A DNA stretch of 64,000 bases from Hyphomicrobium album (GTDB taxonomy: Bacteria; Pseudomonadota; Alphaproteobacteria; Rhizobiales; Hyphomicrobiaceae): the NCBI RefSeq assembly GCF_009708035.1, contig NZ_WMBQ01000003.1:26117-90116 (forward strand), read 5' to 3'. Positions within the stretch are counted from its first letter, which is position 1. Each line of letters starts with the position of its first letter. Of this stretch, positions 51,828 to 60,708 are shown one piece after another. The notes beneath the pieces are model-generated. The model did not search any database, had not been told where the DNA came from, and saw only the letters and a list, made by a program, of their open reading frames with translations. The translations under genes were made by a program, and so were the position numbers.

Positions 51828-52217
51828 CTAGTGGAGGCCTGGCATGGGCTTGCGGATACGCAGCAGATTCACCGGCCGGGCTGAGGTGCCGGCCTGAGGG
51901 TCGGATTTGGCCGCCGTCTGGGTGGCGCCGCCGCGGTGGCGCATGGGCCACCATTTGCGCGACGGAGCAATCTGGGTACGGCTGGCTTCCAGGAAGGCGA
52001 GCGCGGCCCGTACGTGTCCCACGAACGCCTCGCGGTAGACGTCACCGGAAGCATCTGCATGCAGCTTCAGCCTACGCCAACGGCCACTCCAGGCGCCCGG
52101 CAGCAGCCCGATCCAGCGATTGGCGGCCTCGGACTTCCAATAGGTCTCGTCACTCTTTTGGGCCTCGTCCAACGCGACGCGCAACGCCGCGATCACCGCC
52201 TCGACATCGGCTGCCAT
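51828..52217 (-). CDS. Hypothetical protein, 129 residues
   Basis: I do not recognise a family. From the ATG at 52217 the protein begins MAADVEAVIAALRVALDEAQ and is helical to about residue 80 (DVYREAFVGHVRAALAFLEAS), after which a basic, probably disordered tail follows (SRKWWPMRHRGGATQTAAK). No signal peptide or membrane segment. It follows the secreted-protein gene at 52294 by 76 bases on the same strand. An upstream in-frame start at 52277 is possible. Confidence 0.55.
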   Translation of the reverse strand: MAADVEAVIAALRVALDEAQKSDETYWKSEAANRWIGLLPGAWSGRWRRLKLHADASGDVYREAFVGHVRAALAFLEASRTQIAPSRKWWPMRHRGGATQTAAKSDPQAGTSARPVNLLRIRKPMPGLH

Positions 52218-52293
52218 AACGCCCTCCGCACGCAACTGTCCCAGGGCCACTCTAGCGGCTTTGTCGCTTGCGTACACCCTGCGCTGCCGACGG

Positions 52294-52935
52294 TTACTCG
52301 TTGGGGTTGGCCACCACGGCGATGTTCGTGCCGCCGGCCTCCGACGGCGTGAACGCGACCTCGAGATCGTGGATGGTCCCGCAAGCTAAGACCGACCAAT
52401 TCTCTTTCCAGGGTTTGCCTGCCGCTTCGGGCTTCTCGGCCACTTCCGTGTCGACGACGCGCGACTCCGAGCAATTTCCATCACCGCGGGTGAGCGCCGC
52501 CGTCCGCACTATGTTCCCGGCATCGATCTGCAGCTGCGGATCGGTGAGCGTAGTTCCCGGCGCCATCGGCACGGCTTGGAACTTCCCGTCCTTGTTGAGC
52601 AGCATGAGGATGGCGCGGTGCTGTTCCTTCTCGCAGTCGACGCGATAGCGCTCAATCCACATCACGTCGCGCGGGTCGACCTGGTAGGGATAGACGTCAC
52701 GCAGGACAAATTGCGGCTCGTCCCCGCAACCCTGCTCGGGGGTGAGGCTCGCCTTGATCATTTCGGCGCGCGTGTCGGTCAATTCGTCGGAGAATGCTCG
52801 CTCGGCCACTTTCTCTCCATAAGCGGAGGCCAGTTCGCCGGACTCTGCTTCTATGTAATCGGGTGCGGCCGATGCGGCGCAGTGGGTCACGGTCAACAGG
52901 ACGGACGCCAGCGCGCCGCGGCAAAAGAAACGCAT
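52294..52935 (-). CDS. Secreted hypothetical protein, 213 residues
   Basis: The signal peptide (MRFFCRGALASVLLTVTHCAASAA) predicts export. The mature protein contains five Cys residues besides the signal, in EQGCGDEP, YRVDCEKEQ, DGNCSESR and SVLACGTI, compatible with disulphides, and beta strands towards the end (HDLEVAFTPSEAGGTNIAVVAN). No family is recognised. It diverges from the small secreted peptide gene at 53181. Confidence 0.65.
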   Translation of the reverse strand: MRFFCRGALASVLLTVTHCAASAAPDYIEAESGELASAYGEKVAERAFSDELTDTRAEMIKASLTPEQGCGDEPQFVLRDVYPYQVDPRDVMWIERYRVDCEKEQHRAILMLLNKDGKFQAVPMAPGTTLTDPQLQIDAGNIVRTAALTRGDGNCSESRVVDTEVAEKPEAAGKPWKENWSVLACGTIHDLEVAFTPSEAGGTNIAVVANPNE

Positions 52936-53180
52936 CGAAATCTCCGGACCGGCGCGATTGTTTAACGGCGCGCCGCTGCAATCCGACCAATCCTAGCAAA
53001 TCGCCCCGCCATCCAGCATGCGGAATCGCGGGCGCCAGAATGCACTGCTGTCGCCGCATTGTTCGCACGGCGCAAACATGCCGTTGGGCAAGCTCCGGCT
53101 TATTCGGCGAGGGAGCCAAGGCGACATGCGGTCATGCCTGGCAATGGTGCCGGGCAAGATCTCGTTCTAGGAGAACGCAC

Positions 53181-53312
53181 ATGAAAGTCCTTGCTGGTCT
53201 CATGCTCGTGGTGGCTTTGGTTGGCGGCGCGGCGAGCGCCTATGCCGGCGGCAACGCCGACGACTGCCACTCCATCTCGGATTCGGTGTACGGTTCCTGG
53301 GGCTGCCGCTAA
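53181..53312 (+). CDS. Small secreted peptide, 43 residues
   Basis: A short gene with a clear ribosome site (AGGAGA at 53169-53174) and an ATG at 53181. The product is a signal peptide (MKVLAGLMLVVALVGGAASA) followed by about 23 residues with two cysteines in DDCHSISDSVYGSWGC, so the mature peptide may form one disulphide loop. It is too short for family recognition. The stop TAA lies at 53310-53312, 140 bases before the methyltransferase gene. Confidence 0.65.
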   Translation: MKVLAGLMLVVALVGGAASAYAGGNADDCHSISDSVYGSWGCR

Positions 53313-53452
53313 CGCGACCTCATGACAACCATTCCGGGCGTCGCTTGAGGACCGCCGATGCGGACCTTCAAGCGACGCCAGTCTTTTTGGGGTGGCAAAC
53401 CGCGGCGGCGAAACATGTCGAACAGGCCGCGAGTTCGCGATATGCAGGCCGG

Positions 53453-54565
53453 ATGACGGCAGCCGGCGATTTCGAAATTTTTCTCGTGGCCAATCCTGGC
53501 TTGGAGGGCCCCCTTTGTGCCGAGGCGCGGGCCAAGGGCTTCAAGGCCAAGTCGATCCCCGGCGGCGTCACCGTCAAGGGCGGCTGGCCGGAGGTCTGGC
53601 GGGCGAACCTCGAGATCCGCGGCGCCAGCCGCGTGCTCGCGCGCATCGACACGTTCCGCACCCAACACCTCGCTCAGCTCGACAGGCGGGCGCGCCACGT
53701 TCCCTGGGGCAACGTGCTCCGTCGCGATGTGCCGTTTCGCGTCGACGTAGCCTGCAAGAGCTCGAAGATCTACCACTCGGGCGCCGCGGCACAGCGTATC
53801 GAGCGGGCGATCACGGAGGAGCTCGGCGCGCCGATGTCCGCCGAGGCCGAGATCTGCATCAAGGCGCGCATCGAGAACGACGTCTGCACCGTTGCGGTCG
53901 ATACCTCCGGCGAGCTGCTGCACAAGCGCGGCCACAAGCAGGCCGTTGCCAAGGCGCCGATGCGCGAGACGATGGCGTCGCTGTTCCTCCGCCAGTGCGG
54001 ATTCGACGGCATCGAACCCGTCGTCGATCCGATGTGCGGATCAGGGACGTTCGTCATCGAGGCGGCGGAGATAGCCGCGGGCCTGCAGCCGGGCCGCGCC
54101 CGCCACTTCGCGTTCGAGCAACTGGCAACCTTCGACGCTGCGGCATGGGAGCGTATGCGCGCGTGCGCAGTCGCCACGACGCCGTCGGTACGGTTCTATG
54201 GCAGCGATCTCGACGCCGGCGCCGTCCGCATGAGCCGCGCCAACGCCGAGCGCGCCGGCGTGACGGGCTTCACCACGTTCGAAGAGCGCGCGGTGGAGGA
54301 CCTCGTCCGGCCGGACGGACCGCCCGGCATCGTCATCATCAACCCGCCTTACGGCGACCGCATCGGCGATAAGGGGCGGTTGCGCGCTCTCTACCGCGCG
54401 CTCGGGCACACTTTGTTGACGCGCTTTTCGGGCTGGCGTGTGGGCCTCATCACCAACGAGGCGCAGCTCGCGCAGGCAACCGGCCTGCCCTTCTCGCTGA
54501 CTGCCGCGCCGGTGTCGCATGGCGGGCTGTGGGTCACGTTGTTCCGGACCGGTCCGCTGCCGTGA
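53453..54565 (+). CDS. THUMP-domain 23S rRNA guanine-N2 methyltransferase, RlmL-like
   Basis: This 370-residue enzyme has an N-terminal THUMP RNA-binding domain (FLVANPGLEGPLCAEARAKG ... FRVDVACKSSKIYHSGAAAQRIERAI) and a C-terminal SAM methyltransferase domain with DPMCGSGTFVIEAAEIA, YGSDLDAGAVRMSRANAE and the catalytic NPPYG. It corresponds to the first half of E. coli RlmL (m2G2445 of 23S rRNA). The ATG at 53453 is used; the frame upstream to 53345 lacks family sequence. It precedes the Rrf2 gene by 73 bases. Confidence 0.9.
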   Translation: MTAAGDFEIFLVANPGLEGPLCAEARAKGFKAKSIPGGVTVKGGWPEVWRANLEIRGASRVLARIDTFRTQHLAQLDRRARHVPWGNVLRRDVPFRVDVACKSSKIYHSGAAAQRIERAITEELGAPMSAEAEICIKARIENDVCTVAVDTSGELLHKRGHKQAVAKAPMRETMASLFLRQCGFDGIEPVVDPMCGSGTFVIEAAEIAAGLQPGRARHFAFEQLATFDAAAWERMRACAVATTPSVRFYGSDLDAGAVRMSRANAERAGVTGFTTFEERAVEDLVRPDGPPGIVIINPPYGDRIGDKGRLRALYRALGHTLLTRFSGWRVGLITNEAQLAQATGLPFSLTAAPVSHGGLWVTLFRTGPLP

Positions 54566-54601
54566 CCGGCACTCGCGCGTGCCAGACGACGACGACGCCC
54601 A

Positions 54602-54640
54602 TTGACACATCCGTCCGCCATGTAACATAAATAGTTACAT
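54602..54640 (+). promoter_or_regulatory. Rrf2 gene promoter with operator over the start codon
   Basis: A perfect inverted repeat, ATGTAAC (54620-54626), seven bases, GTTACAT (54634-54640), ends inside the ATG of the Rrf2 gene (54639). TTGACA (54602-54607), 18 bases, CATAAA (54626-54631) forms a promoter whose start point would fall at about 54638-54639, so the transcript may be leaderless and self-repressed. Confidence 0.6.
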
Positions 54641-55103
54641 GAGACGAGACAGCCGTTTATCGGGCGTGTTGCACGTGCTGCTACACATGGCGGAGCACGA
54701 CGGCGCCATGACGTCGGAAGTTCTGGCCAAGGCGATGCAGACCAACCCGGTCGTCATTCGCCGCATCATGGCTGGCCTGCGCGAGCATGGATTCGTCGAG
54801 TCGGAAAAGGGGCACGGCGGCGGGTGGCGCATCGCCTGCGATTTCTCGAAGGTAACGCTGCGCGACATCCATGCGGCTATCGGGCATCCCTCGCCCATCG
54901 CGCTGGCCAACCGGACGGAGGCACCCGACTGCCTCGTCGAGCAAGCCGTCAATGCCGCCCTCAACCATGCATTCCGCGACGCAGAGAAATTGCTGCTGGC
55001 GCGGCTGGGTGAGGTGACGCTGGCAAAGCTGAGCGCCGACTTCCACCGGCGTCTGAAGCGCCGTGGCGGATCGCACCAACTGGAGACCGTGCATGCGAAG
55101 TGA
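54639..55103 (+). CDS. Rrf2-family transcription regulator
   Basis: This 154-residue regulator has the Rrf2 winged helix: LSGVLHVLLHMAEHDGAMTSEVLAKAM, NPVVIRRIMAGLREHGFVESEKGHGGGW. The Fe-S cysteine triad of IscR/NsrR is absent; only Cys67 and Cys98 are present, so it probably senses something other than an Fe-S cluster, like the YwnA/CymR-type members. It is followed 39 bases on by a methyltransferase gene that is likely co-transcribed and may act in the same response. A palindrome overlaps its start codon. Confidence 0.9.
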   Translation: MRRDSRLSGVLHVLLHMAEHDGAMTSEVLAKAMQTNPVVIRRIMAGLREHGFVESEKGHGGGWRIACDFSKVTLRDIHAAIGHPSPIALANRTEAPDCLVEQAVNAALNHAFRDAEKLLLARLGEVTLAKLSADFHRRLKRRGGSHQLETVHAK

Positions 55104-55142
55104 GACGTTGCCTCTTCCCCGCAGCACTTCTGGGATTGGACC

Positions 55143-55826
55143 ATGAGCGAGCTGCTGGCGCCCTTCTCGGACCCGGAAGCCGTTGCGCGCTATGCCGAAG
55201 GTCCGCCGCGGTTCGTGCCGGGCTTCGCCGACTTGCACCGAATGGCCGCGCTGCTTCTGGCGGAGCGAGCTCCCGACGATGCCCGGGTGCTCGTCCTGGG
55301 GGCGGGCGGCGGACTGGAGCTGAAGGCGTTTGCCGACGCCCAACCGCGTTGGACTTTCGACGGCGTCGATCCGGCGGCGGAGATGCTGAAGCAAGCGAGC
55401 CGGACGCTCGGGTCCCGCGCTGAACGTGTGCGCCTGCATGAGGGCTACATCGACGATGCACCGGAGGGCCCATTCGATGCAGCCGCCTGCCTGCTCACTC
55501 TGCATTTCCTCGACTGCGACGAGCGCCTGCGCACCGCGCGTGAGATTAGGCGCCGCCTAAAACCCGGCGCGCCGTTCGTGGCGGCACACTCCAGCTTTCC
55601 GCAGCACGAGGGAGCGCGCGCGCTTTGGCTGTCGCGCTACGCCGCCTTCGCCTTAGGGGCTGGTGCCGATCGCGAGCAGGTCGAGAAAATGCGCGCCGCC
55701 GTCGAGGCGCATCTCAACCTGTTGAGCCCGGAACGCGATGAAGAGCTTCTGCGGGAGGCGGGCTTCTCAGAGGTAACTCTCTTCTACGCCGCCTTCACCT
55801 GGCGCGGCTGGGTGGCCTACGCCTGA
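55143..55826 (+). CDS. Class I SAM-dependent methyltransferase
   Basis: A 227-residue methyltransferase. Motif I is VLVLGAGGGLELKAFAD, motif II reads FDGVDPAAEMLKQASRTLG, and FDAAACLLTLHFLDCDERLRTAREIRRRLKPGAPFV follows. The C-terminal part has ALGAGADREQVEKMRAAVEAHLNLL. The substrate is not apparent. It follows the Rrf2 gene closely, suggesting that the regulator controls it. Confidence 0.88.
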   Translation: MSELLAPFSDPEAVARYAEGPPRFVPGFADLHRMAALLLAERAPDDARVLVLGAGGGLELKAFADAQPRWTFDGVDPAAEMLKQASRTLGSRAERVRLHEGYIDDAPEGPFDAAACLLTLHFLDCDERLRTAREIRRRLKPGAPFVAAHSSFPQHEGARALWLSRYAAFALGAGADREQVEKMRAAVEAHLNLLSPERDEELLREAGFSEVTLFYAAFTWRGWVAYA

Positions 55827-56310
55827 TTGCGCCGTGTGCACACGCGCGAAGCGGACCCGGCGCGAACGGCGGGATTGGTGCGCGAGTGACTGAAGGAATT
55901 GGTGGAGCCGAGGATCCGAGCCTTTCTTTGCCACCGCTGAAGAAAAGAAAATTGAACCAATACCTTGGTGGCGCCACCCACAGAAACGTTCCGACATGAA
56001 ATCCCGTCGCGCAGCAATGTTCAGACCTAATTGAACGTAATGGCGCAATGATTGACCCGCACGCTGAGGTCTCCACCTGTTGGAGACCCGAGACATGTTG
56101 TCAGATCAGGATCGCCGCCTGCTGGTTCGACCCGCATCCGCGCAAATAGAAACCGGCTCCACGAGTTCTCAGCTCCACAATTTGCTGGAGTGTAACACGT
56201 CAGGGCATTGATCGGTCAGCGAGCGAGCGAGCCCGCCCTTGCGCGCCAACCGTACGGCGGCGCCCCCACTCGCCGCCCAATTCTCCAACGCTAGAGTTGA
56301 GGTCGCCACT
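55827..56310 (+). other. 484-base gap upstream of the RND genes, with a palindrome
   Basis: No gene is supported. The notable element is GGTCTCCA (56068-56075), CCTGT, TGGAGACC (56081-56088), a perfect eight-base inverted repeat with a five-base spacer, 223 bases before the adaptor gene. It is a candidate operator or stem-loop. An in-frame start at 56239 upstream of the adaptor is judged unlikely. Confidence 0.45.
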
Positions 56311-57417
56311 ATGCCGGCACTTATACGCGTCGGGACATTGCTGTCGTTCACTTTCCCGCTGATCGTGACTTGGCTGACCGTGGCCTACGCGGCAGATCGC
56401 GGTGATGACCGCAGGCTTCTTCTCACAGTCACCGTCGACACGGTACGAGAGAGCCAGATTGATAGCGTGATCGTGGGAACTGGTACGGTCGCCGCATGGC
56501 GGGAAATGCCGATCAGCTCCGAAGCCAACGGACTGGCGATCGTCGATATCCGCGCCGATGAAGGAGACAAGGTCGAGAAGGGCGACGTCCTGGCGCGCCT
56601 CAATCAAAGTCTTCTCCTGGCGCAGATCGATCAGAATAGCGCAGCCGTCGCCGAGGCCGAGGCCAGCTTTGCCAATGCGGTGTCCGACGAGAAACGGGCG
56701 CATGCCGTCCCCAGTGGGGTCATGAGCCAGCAAACGATCGAGCAGCGGGAAACGCTGGTCAAGACCACCACGGCAAAGCTCGCCTCGGCGCGGGCGATCC
56801 TGGCGGAAACAAAATCGAAATTGGCTCAAACAGAAATCGTGGCGCCGACGAACGCCATTGTGGCAACCCGCAGCGCCACCCTCGGGCAAGTCGTGCAAAC
56901 GGGAACCGAGCTGTTCCGCCTCATCCAGGACGGGCGCATCGAAGTGAATGCACTGGTGCCGGAAGCTGACATATTCAAGATCCGCCCGCAGCAGTCCGCG
57001 CACGTCATTGATCCGATGGGGCGTGTATCGCCCGCCTCCGTGCGGCTCGTGGCGCCGGTGGTCGACGCGAATTCCCGCCTGGGCACGGTGCGCGTTGCAC
57101 TGCCCGCGGCTACAGAATTGAAGCCCGGCATGTTCGTCCGCGTCGAAATCGAGGCTGGCGGCACAGCAGCTCTGACGGTCTCGCTCAAAGCGCTCGTCTG
57201 GCGCGACGGAAAGGCAGCCGTATTCACTGTGAGCGACGACGGAACCGCGGTTCTCAAGACAATCACGGTCGGGCGTAAGACCAGCTCGGCTGTCGAGGTC
57301 GTCCAGGGTCTGGCTGCAGGCGAGCGCATCGTTGTCGAAGGCGCGGGGCTTTTAATCGATGGCGAGAAGGTCCGTGCCGAAGTTGCGTCCGCTCAATCGC
57401 TCAATCGAACACCATGA
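56311..57417 (+). CDS. RND efflux periplasmic adaptor (MFP) subunit
   Basis: This 368-residue membrane fusion protein links an RND pump to the outer membrane. The N-terminal signal (LLSFTFPLIVTWLTVAYA) precedes the barrel-sandwich and alpha-hairpin regions (GLAIVDIRADEGDKVEKGDVLARLNQSLLLAQIDQN ... TKSKLAQTEIVAPTNAIVATRSATLGQVVQTG), then the beta-barrel and membrane-proximal domain. The ATG at 56311 is used. It overlaps the permease gene by 4 bases. No outer-membrane factor is present, so TolC-like partner must be elsewhere. Confidence 0.93.
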   Translation: MPALIRVGTLLSFTFPLIVTWLTVAYAADRGDDRRLLLTVTVDTVRESQIDSVIVGTGTVAAWREMPISSEANGLAIVDIRADEGDKVEKGDVLARLNQSLLLAQIDQNSAAVAEAEASFANAVSDEKRAHAVPSGVMSQQTIEQRETLVKTTTAKLASARAILAETKSKLAQTEIVAPTNAIVATRSATLGQVVQTGTELFRLIQDGRIEVNALVPEADIFKIRPQQSAHVIDPMGRVSPASVRLVAPVVDANSRLGTVRVALPAATELKPGMFVRVEIEAGGTAALTVSLKALVWRDGKAAVFTVSDDGTAVLKTITVGRKTSSAVEVVQGLAAGERIVVEGAGLLIDGEKVRAEVASAQSLNRTP

Positions 57418-60400
57418 GCCAGATTTCTGCCTGGGCCATCCGCAATCCGGTACCCACCATCATCTTGTTCCTGTTCCTGTCACTCGCGGGAGCCGTGAGC
57501 TTCTCAAAGCTGCGCATCAACGACATGCCGGATATCGATATTCCGGCGGTCACCGTCAGTGTCATCAGGACCGGCGCCGCGCCGACGGAGATGGAGACAC
57601 AGGTCACGCGCATCGTCGAGGACAGCGTCTCCGGCCTTGGCAAGGTCGAGCACATCCGCTCCACGGTCAACGAGGGCATCTCTACGACCAGCATTGAGTT
57701 TTCCCTAGGGACCAACATCGACCGCGCGACTGATGATGTTCGCAACGCGGTGGAATCGATCCGCCCCAACTTGCCGGCAGACGTTCTGGAACCGACGGTG
57801 CAGCGGGTCGACGCAACTGGTCAGGCAATTCTGACGTTTGTCGTCGACGCCCCCGAGATAGGCCCCGATGACCTTAGCTGGTTCATCGACAACGACGTGG
57901 CGAAAGCCGTGCTGTCGGTCCGAGGCGTCTCCAAGATCGAGCGAGCTGGCGGCGTCAAGGAGGAGATTCGCGTCCGGCTCGATCCCGATCGGCTGCTGGC
58001 TCTCGGCATCACTGCGGCTGAAGTCTCCGAGCAGCTGAAGGCGCAGAACGTCAACCAGCCGGGCGGGCGCATGACGCTCGCGCACGGTGAGCAGGCGATC
58101 AGAACTCTTGGCAGCGCCATGGATGTCGAGACACTTGCGCAAACGCGATTGCTCTTGAAGGGCAGACGCTCAGTGAAGCTGTCGGAGCTGGGCGCTATAG
58201 AAAGGTCGTGGGCGGAGCCCCGCCAACGCGCGCGTCTCGACGACAGGGAGGTGATCGGCTTCAGCGTTTACCGCTCGGTAGGCTCAGGCGAGGTCGGTGT
58301 GACCAAGGCTGTCAGAGCAAAAGTGGCGGCGTTCGCCGCCGAGCACCCCCAAGTTGCCATCCGCGAAGTGACCTCTTCGACCGATGAGGTTCTCGAGGGA
58401 TACGCCGCGGCGATTGAGGCTCTCCTCGTCGGTGCGGCGCTCGCCATCGTCGTGGTCTGGCTATTCCTGCGTGACTTGCGCGCCACCCTGATTTCCAGCG
58501 TCGCCCTACCGCTTTCCTTGCTGCCCACATTCGGCGTCATGTACCTGCTCAACGAGTCGTTGAACACCATCACGCTACTCGGCATCGCACTCGTGGTCGG
58601 CATTCTAGTCGACGACGCCATCGTCGAGATTGAGAACATCGTCCGCCACATGCGTCAATCGGGCAATAGTGCCTACGAAGCTGCTATGGAAGCCGCCGAC
58701 GAAATTGGACTTGCAGTGGTTGCGACGACATTTTCCATCATCGCTGTCTTCATGCCGGTGGGCTTGATGCCGGGAATTGCCGGTCAAATCTTCAAGGCGT
58801 TCGCCATCGCTGTCTGCACGTCCGTGTTCTTCTCGCTCGTCGTTGCACGCATGCTGACGCCTCTGATGGGGGCCTATTTGATGAAGCCGCACGGAACGCA
58901 GGACGACGAAGCGTTCTGGGCCCCGGCTTATATTCGCGTTCTCGGCTGGACGTTGCGATGGCGATGGCTGACGGTCTTTGCCGGCATCGCCTTCTTCGTC
59001 GGCTCCATGAGCCTGGCCGGTCTGCTGCCGACCGACTTCATACCCGCGTCCGATAAAGGACGCTCCGTTCTTGCCATTGAACTTGCGCCTGGCGCCAGCC
59101 TCGCGGACACGGACGCCGCCGCAAGGAGGGCCATCGACATCCTCAAAGCGCGGCCGGAGGTCATGTCAGTTTACACGGCGTTGGGAACGCAAGCTGCGTC
59201 GTCGGGATCCATTGGACCGGAAAGTTCCTCAGCGGAGGTGCGGAAGGCAACCCTGACGGTGAACCTGAAGCCGCGCGACGAACGGGCGCTCACGCAGCAG
59301 CAGTTTGAAGCATCCGTGGCGCCCCAACTTGCCGTGGTGCCGGGCGCGCGGGTGCGCTTCGGTGCCGATGGCAGGTCCGGCGCCAAGGTTCAGGTCACGC
59401 TCAGAAGTGACGACGCGGACATGCTGTCGCGAACCGTGTCTTCTCTCACGCGCGAGATGCAGGCAACGCCCGGTTTTCAGAACGCCGGCTCAACGGCCAG
59501 CCTTGCACGTCCCGAAATGCAGATTACGCTCAAACCCGACAAGGCGGCCACGCTCGGTATTTCAACCGAGACCGTAGCTCAAACAGTCAACATCGCTACC
59601 CTCGGCGATGCCGATCAGAACCTGCCGAAGTTCAACCTCCAGGACCGCCAGATTTCCATCCGCGTCATGCTTGACGACGGTGCGAGGTCCGATCTCGCAC
59701 GGATACTGAGCTTGCAGGTGCCAACATCGACCGGAACCGTGCCGCTCTCTTCCGTCGCCGACATCGCGCTCGGTGCAGGTCCCAACCAGATCGACCGCGT
59801 CGACCGCAGCCGTAGTGCTACGGTCGAGGCCGAGCTCGTGGGCTTGACCACCGGTCAAGCCGAGGACCTCGTTTCCAATCTTCCGTCGATCAGGGCACTT
59901 CCGCCTGGAGTGACGCGCCAAGCCGCGGGCGACGCGGAACCCATGGAGGAGTTGTTCAGTGGCTTCTTCCTCGCCATAGGTTCCGGCATTGTCTTGCTGT
60001 TGTTCGTTATCGCCCTTTTGTTCAACAACTTCATTCAACCGGTTACGATCCTGACCGCGCTGCCGCTATCGCTCGGTGGTGCATTCGGGCTGATGGTGGT
60101 AACCGGCTCATCGCTGTCCATGCCGGCCCTCATCGGCGTACTCATGCTGATGGGCGTAGCCGCCAAAAACTCGATCCTGCTCGTCGAATACGCAATCACG
60201 GCGCGGAGCAAGCAAGGCCTCGAGCGAACCGCGGCGCTGGTCGACGCGGCGCGTAAGCGCGCGCGGCCCATTGTCATGACCACGGTCGCGATGGGAGCAG
60301 GAATGATGCCCCTCGCGCTTGGAATTGGCGCCGATGCCGAATTTCGCGCCCCGATGGCAATCGCCGTGATTGGCGGCCTTTTGAGTTCGACGGCCCTCAG

Positions 60401-60515
60401 TCTCATCTACGTTCCTGCGGTCTTTACCGTCATGGATGATCTCGAGCTGTGGGCGCGCAGGACCTTTGGAGCGCTCATTCAAACTCCACAGCCTGACCTG
60501 ACGAAGGCGCGTTAG
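57414..60515 (+). CDS. RND efflux permease, HAE-1/MdtB-like
   Basis: This 1033-residue inner-membrane transporter has 12 predicted helices and two large periplasmic loops. The start WAIRNPVPTIILFLFLSLAGAVSFSKL is typical, and helix 4 carries the proton-relay Asp pair in GILVDDAIVEIENIVRHM. The second half has the matching FFLAIGSGIVLLLFVIALLF and GVAAKNSILLVEYA. The permease and adaptor are followed by a response regulator and histidine kinase, which probably control them. The substrate (drug, solvent or metal) is not evident; the Cys/His/Met pattern of metal-type pumps is not seen. Confidence 0.94.
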   Translation: MSQISAWAIRNPVPTIILFLFLSLAGAVSFSKLRINDMPDIDIPAVTVSVIRTGAAPTEMETQVTRIVEDSVSGLGKVEHIRSTVNEGISTTSIEFSLGTNIDRATDDVRNAVESIRPNLPADVLEPTVQRVDATGQAILTFVVDAPEIGPDDLSWFIDNDVAKAVLSVRGVSKIERAGGVKEEIRVRLDPDRLLALGITAAEVSEQLKAQNVNQPGGRMTLAHGEQAIRTLGSAMDVETLAQTRLLLKGRRSVKLSELGAIERSWAEPRQRARLDDREVIGFSVYRSVGSGEVGVTKAVRAKVAAFAAEHPQVAIREVTSSTDEVLEGYAAAIEALLVGAALAIVVVWLFLRDLRATLISSVALPLSLLPTFGVMYLLNESLNTITLLGIALVVGILVDDAIVEIENIVRHMRQSGNSAYEAAMEAADEIGLAVVATTFSIIAVFMPVGLMPGIAGQIFKAFAIAVCTSVFFSLVVARMLTPLMGAYLMKPHGTQDDEAFWAPAYIRVLGWTLRWRWLTVFAGIAFFVGSMSLAGLLPTDFIPASDKGRSVLAIELAPGASLADTDAAARRAIDILKARPEVMSVYTALGTQAASSGSIGPESSSAEVRKATLTVNLKPRDERALTQQQFEASVAPQLAVVPGARVRFGADGRSGAKVQVTLRSDDADMLSRTVSSLTREMQATPGFQNAGSTASLARPEMQITLKPDKAATLGISTETVAQTVNIATLGDADQNLPKFNLQDRQISIRVMLDDGARSDLARILSLQVPTSTGTVPLSSVADIALGAGPNQIDRVDRSRSATVEAELVGLTTGQAEDLVSNLPSIRALPPGVTRQAAGDAEPMEELFSGFFLAIGSGIVLLLFVIALLFNNFIQPVTILTALPLSLGGAFGLMVVTGSSLSMPALIGVLMLMGVAAKNSILLVEYAITARSKQGLERTAALVDAARKRARPIVMTTVAMGAGMMPLALGIGADAEFRAPMAIAVIGGLLSSTALSLIYVPAVFTVMDDLELWARRTFGALIQTPQPDLTKAR

Positions 60516-60708
60516 CCAAACGAAGTATCAGGCTTTGGCAATCTCGTGGCCGCCGGCCCTATATGTCCCAACGTTTCTGTCCGGCTTTTTTTGTGTCGAA
60601 ACGTGTCTCGGTGGGCTGCAGATAGCCTTTGCCACAAAAAAGTTCCCCCTTCCCACTACGGCGAAGCTACATCAGCCTCGATAAAACATAGATCGTTCAC
60701 AGCTGGCC

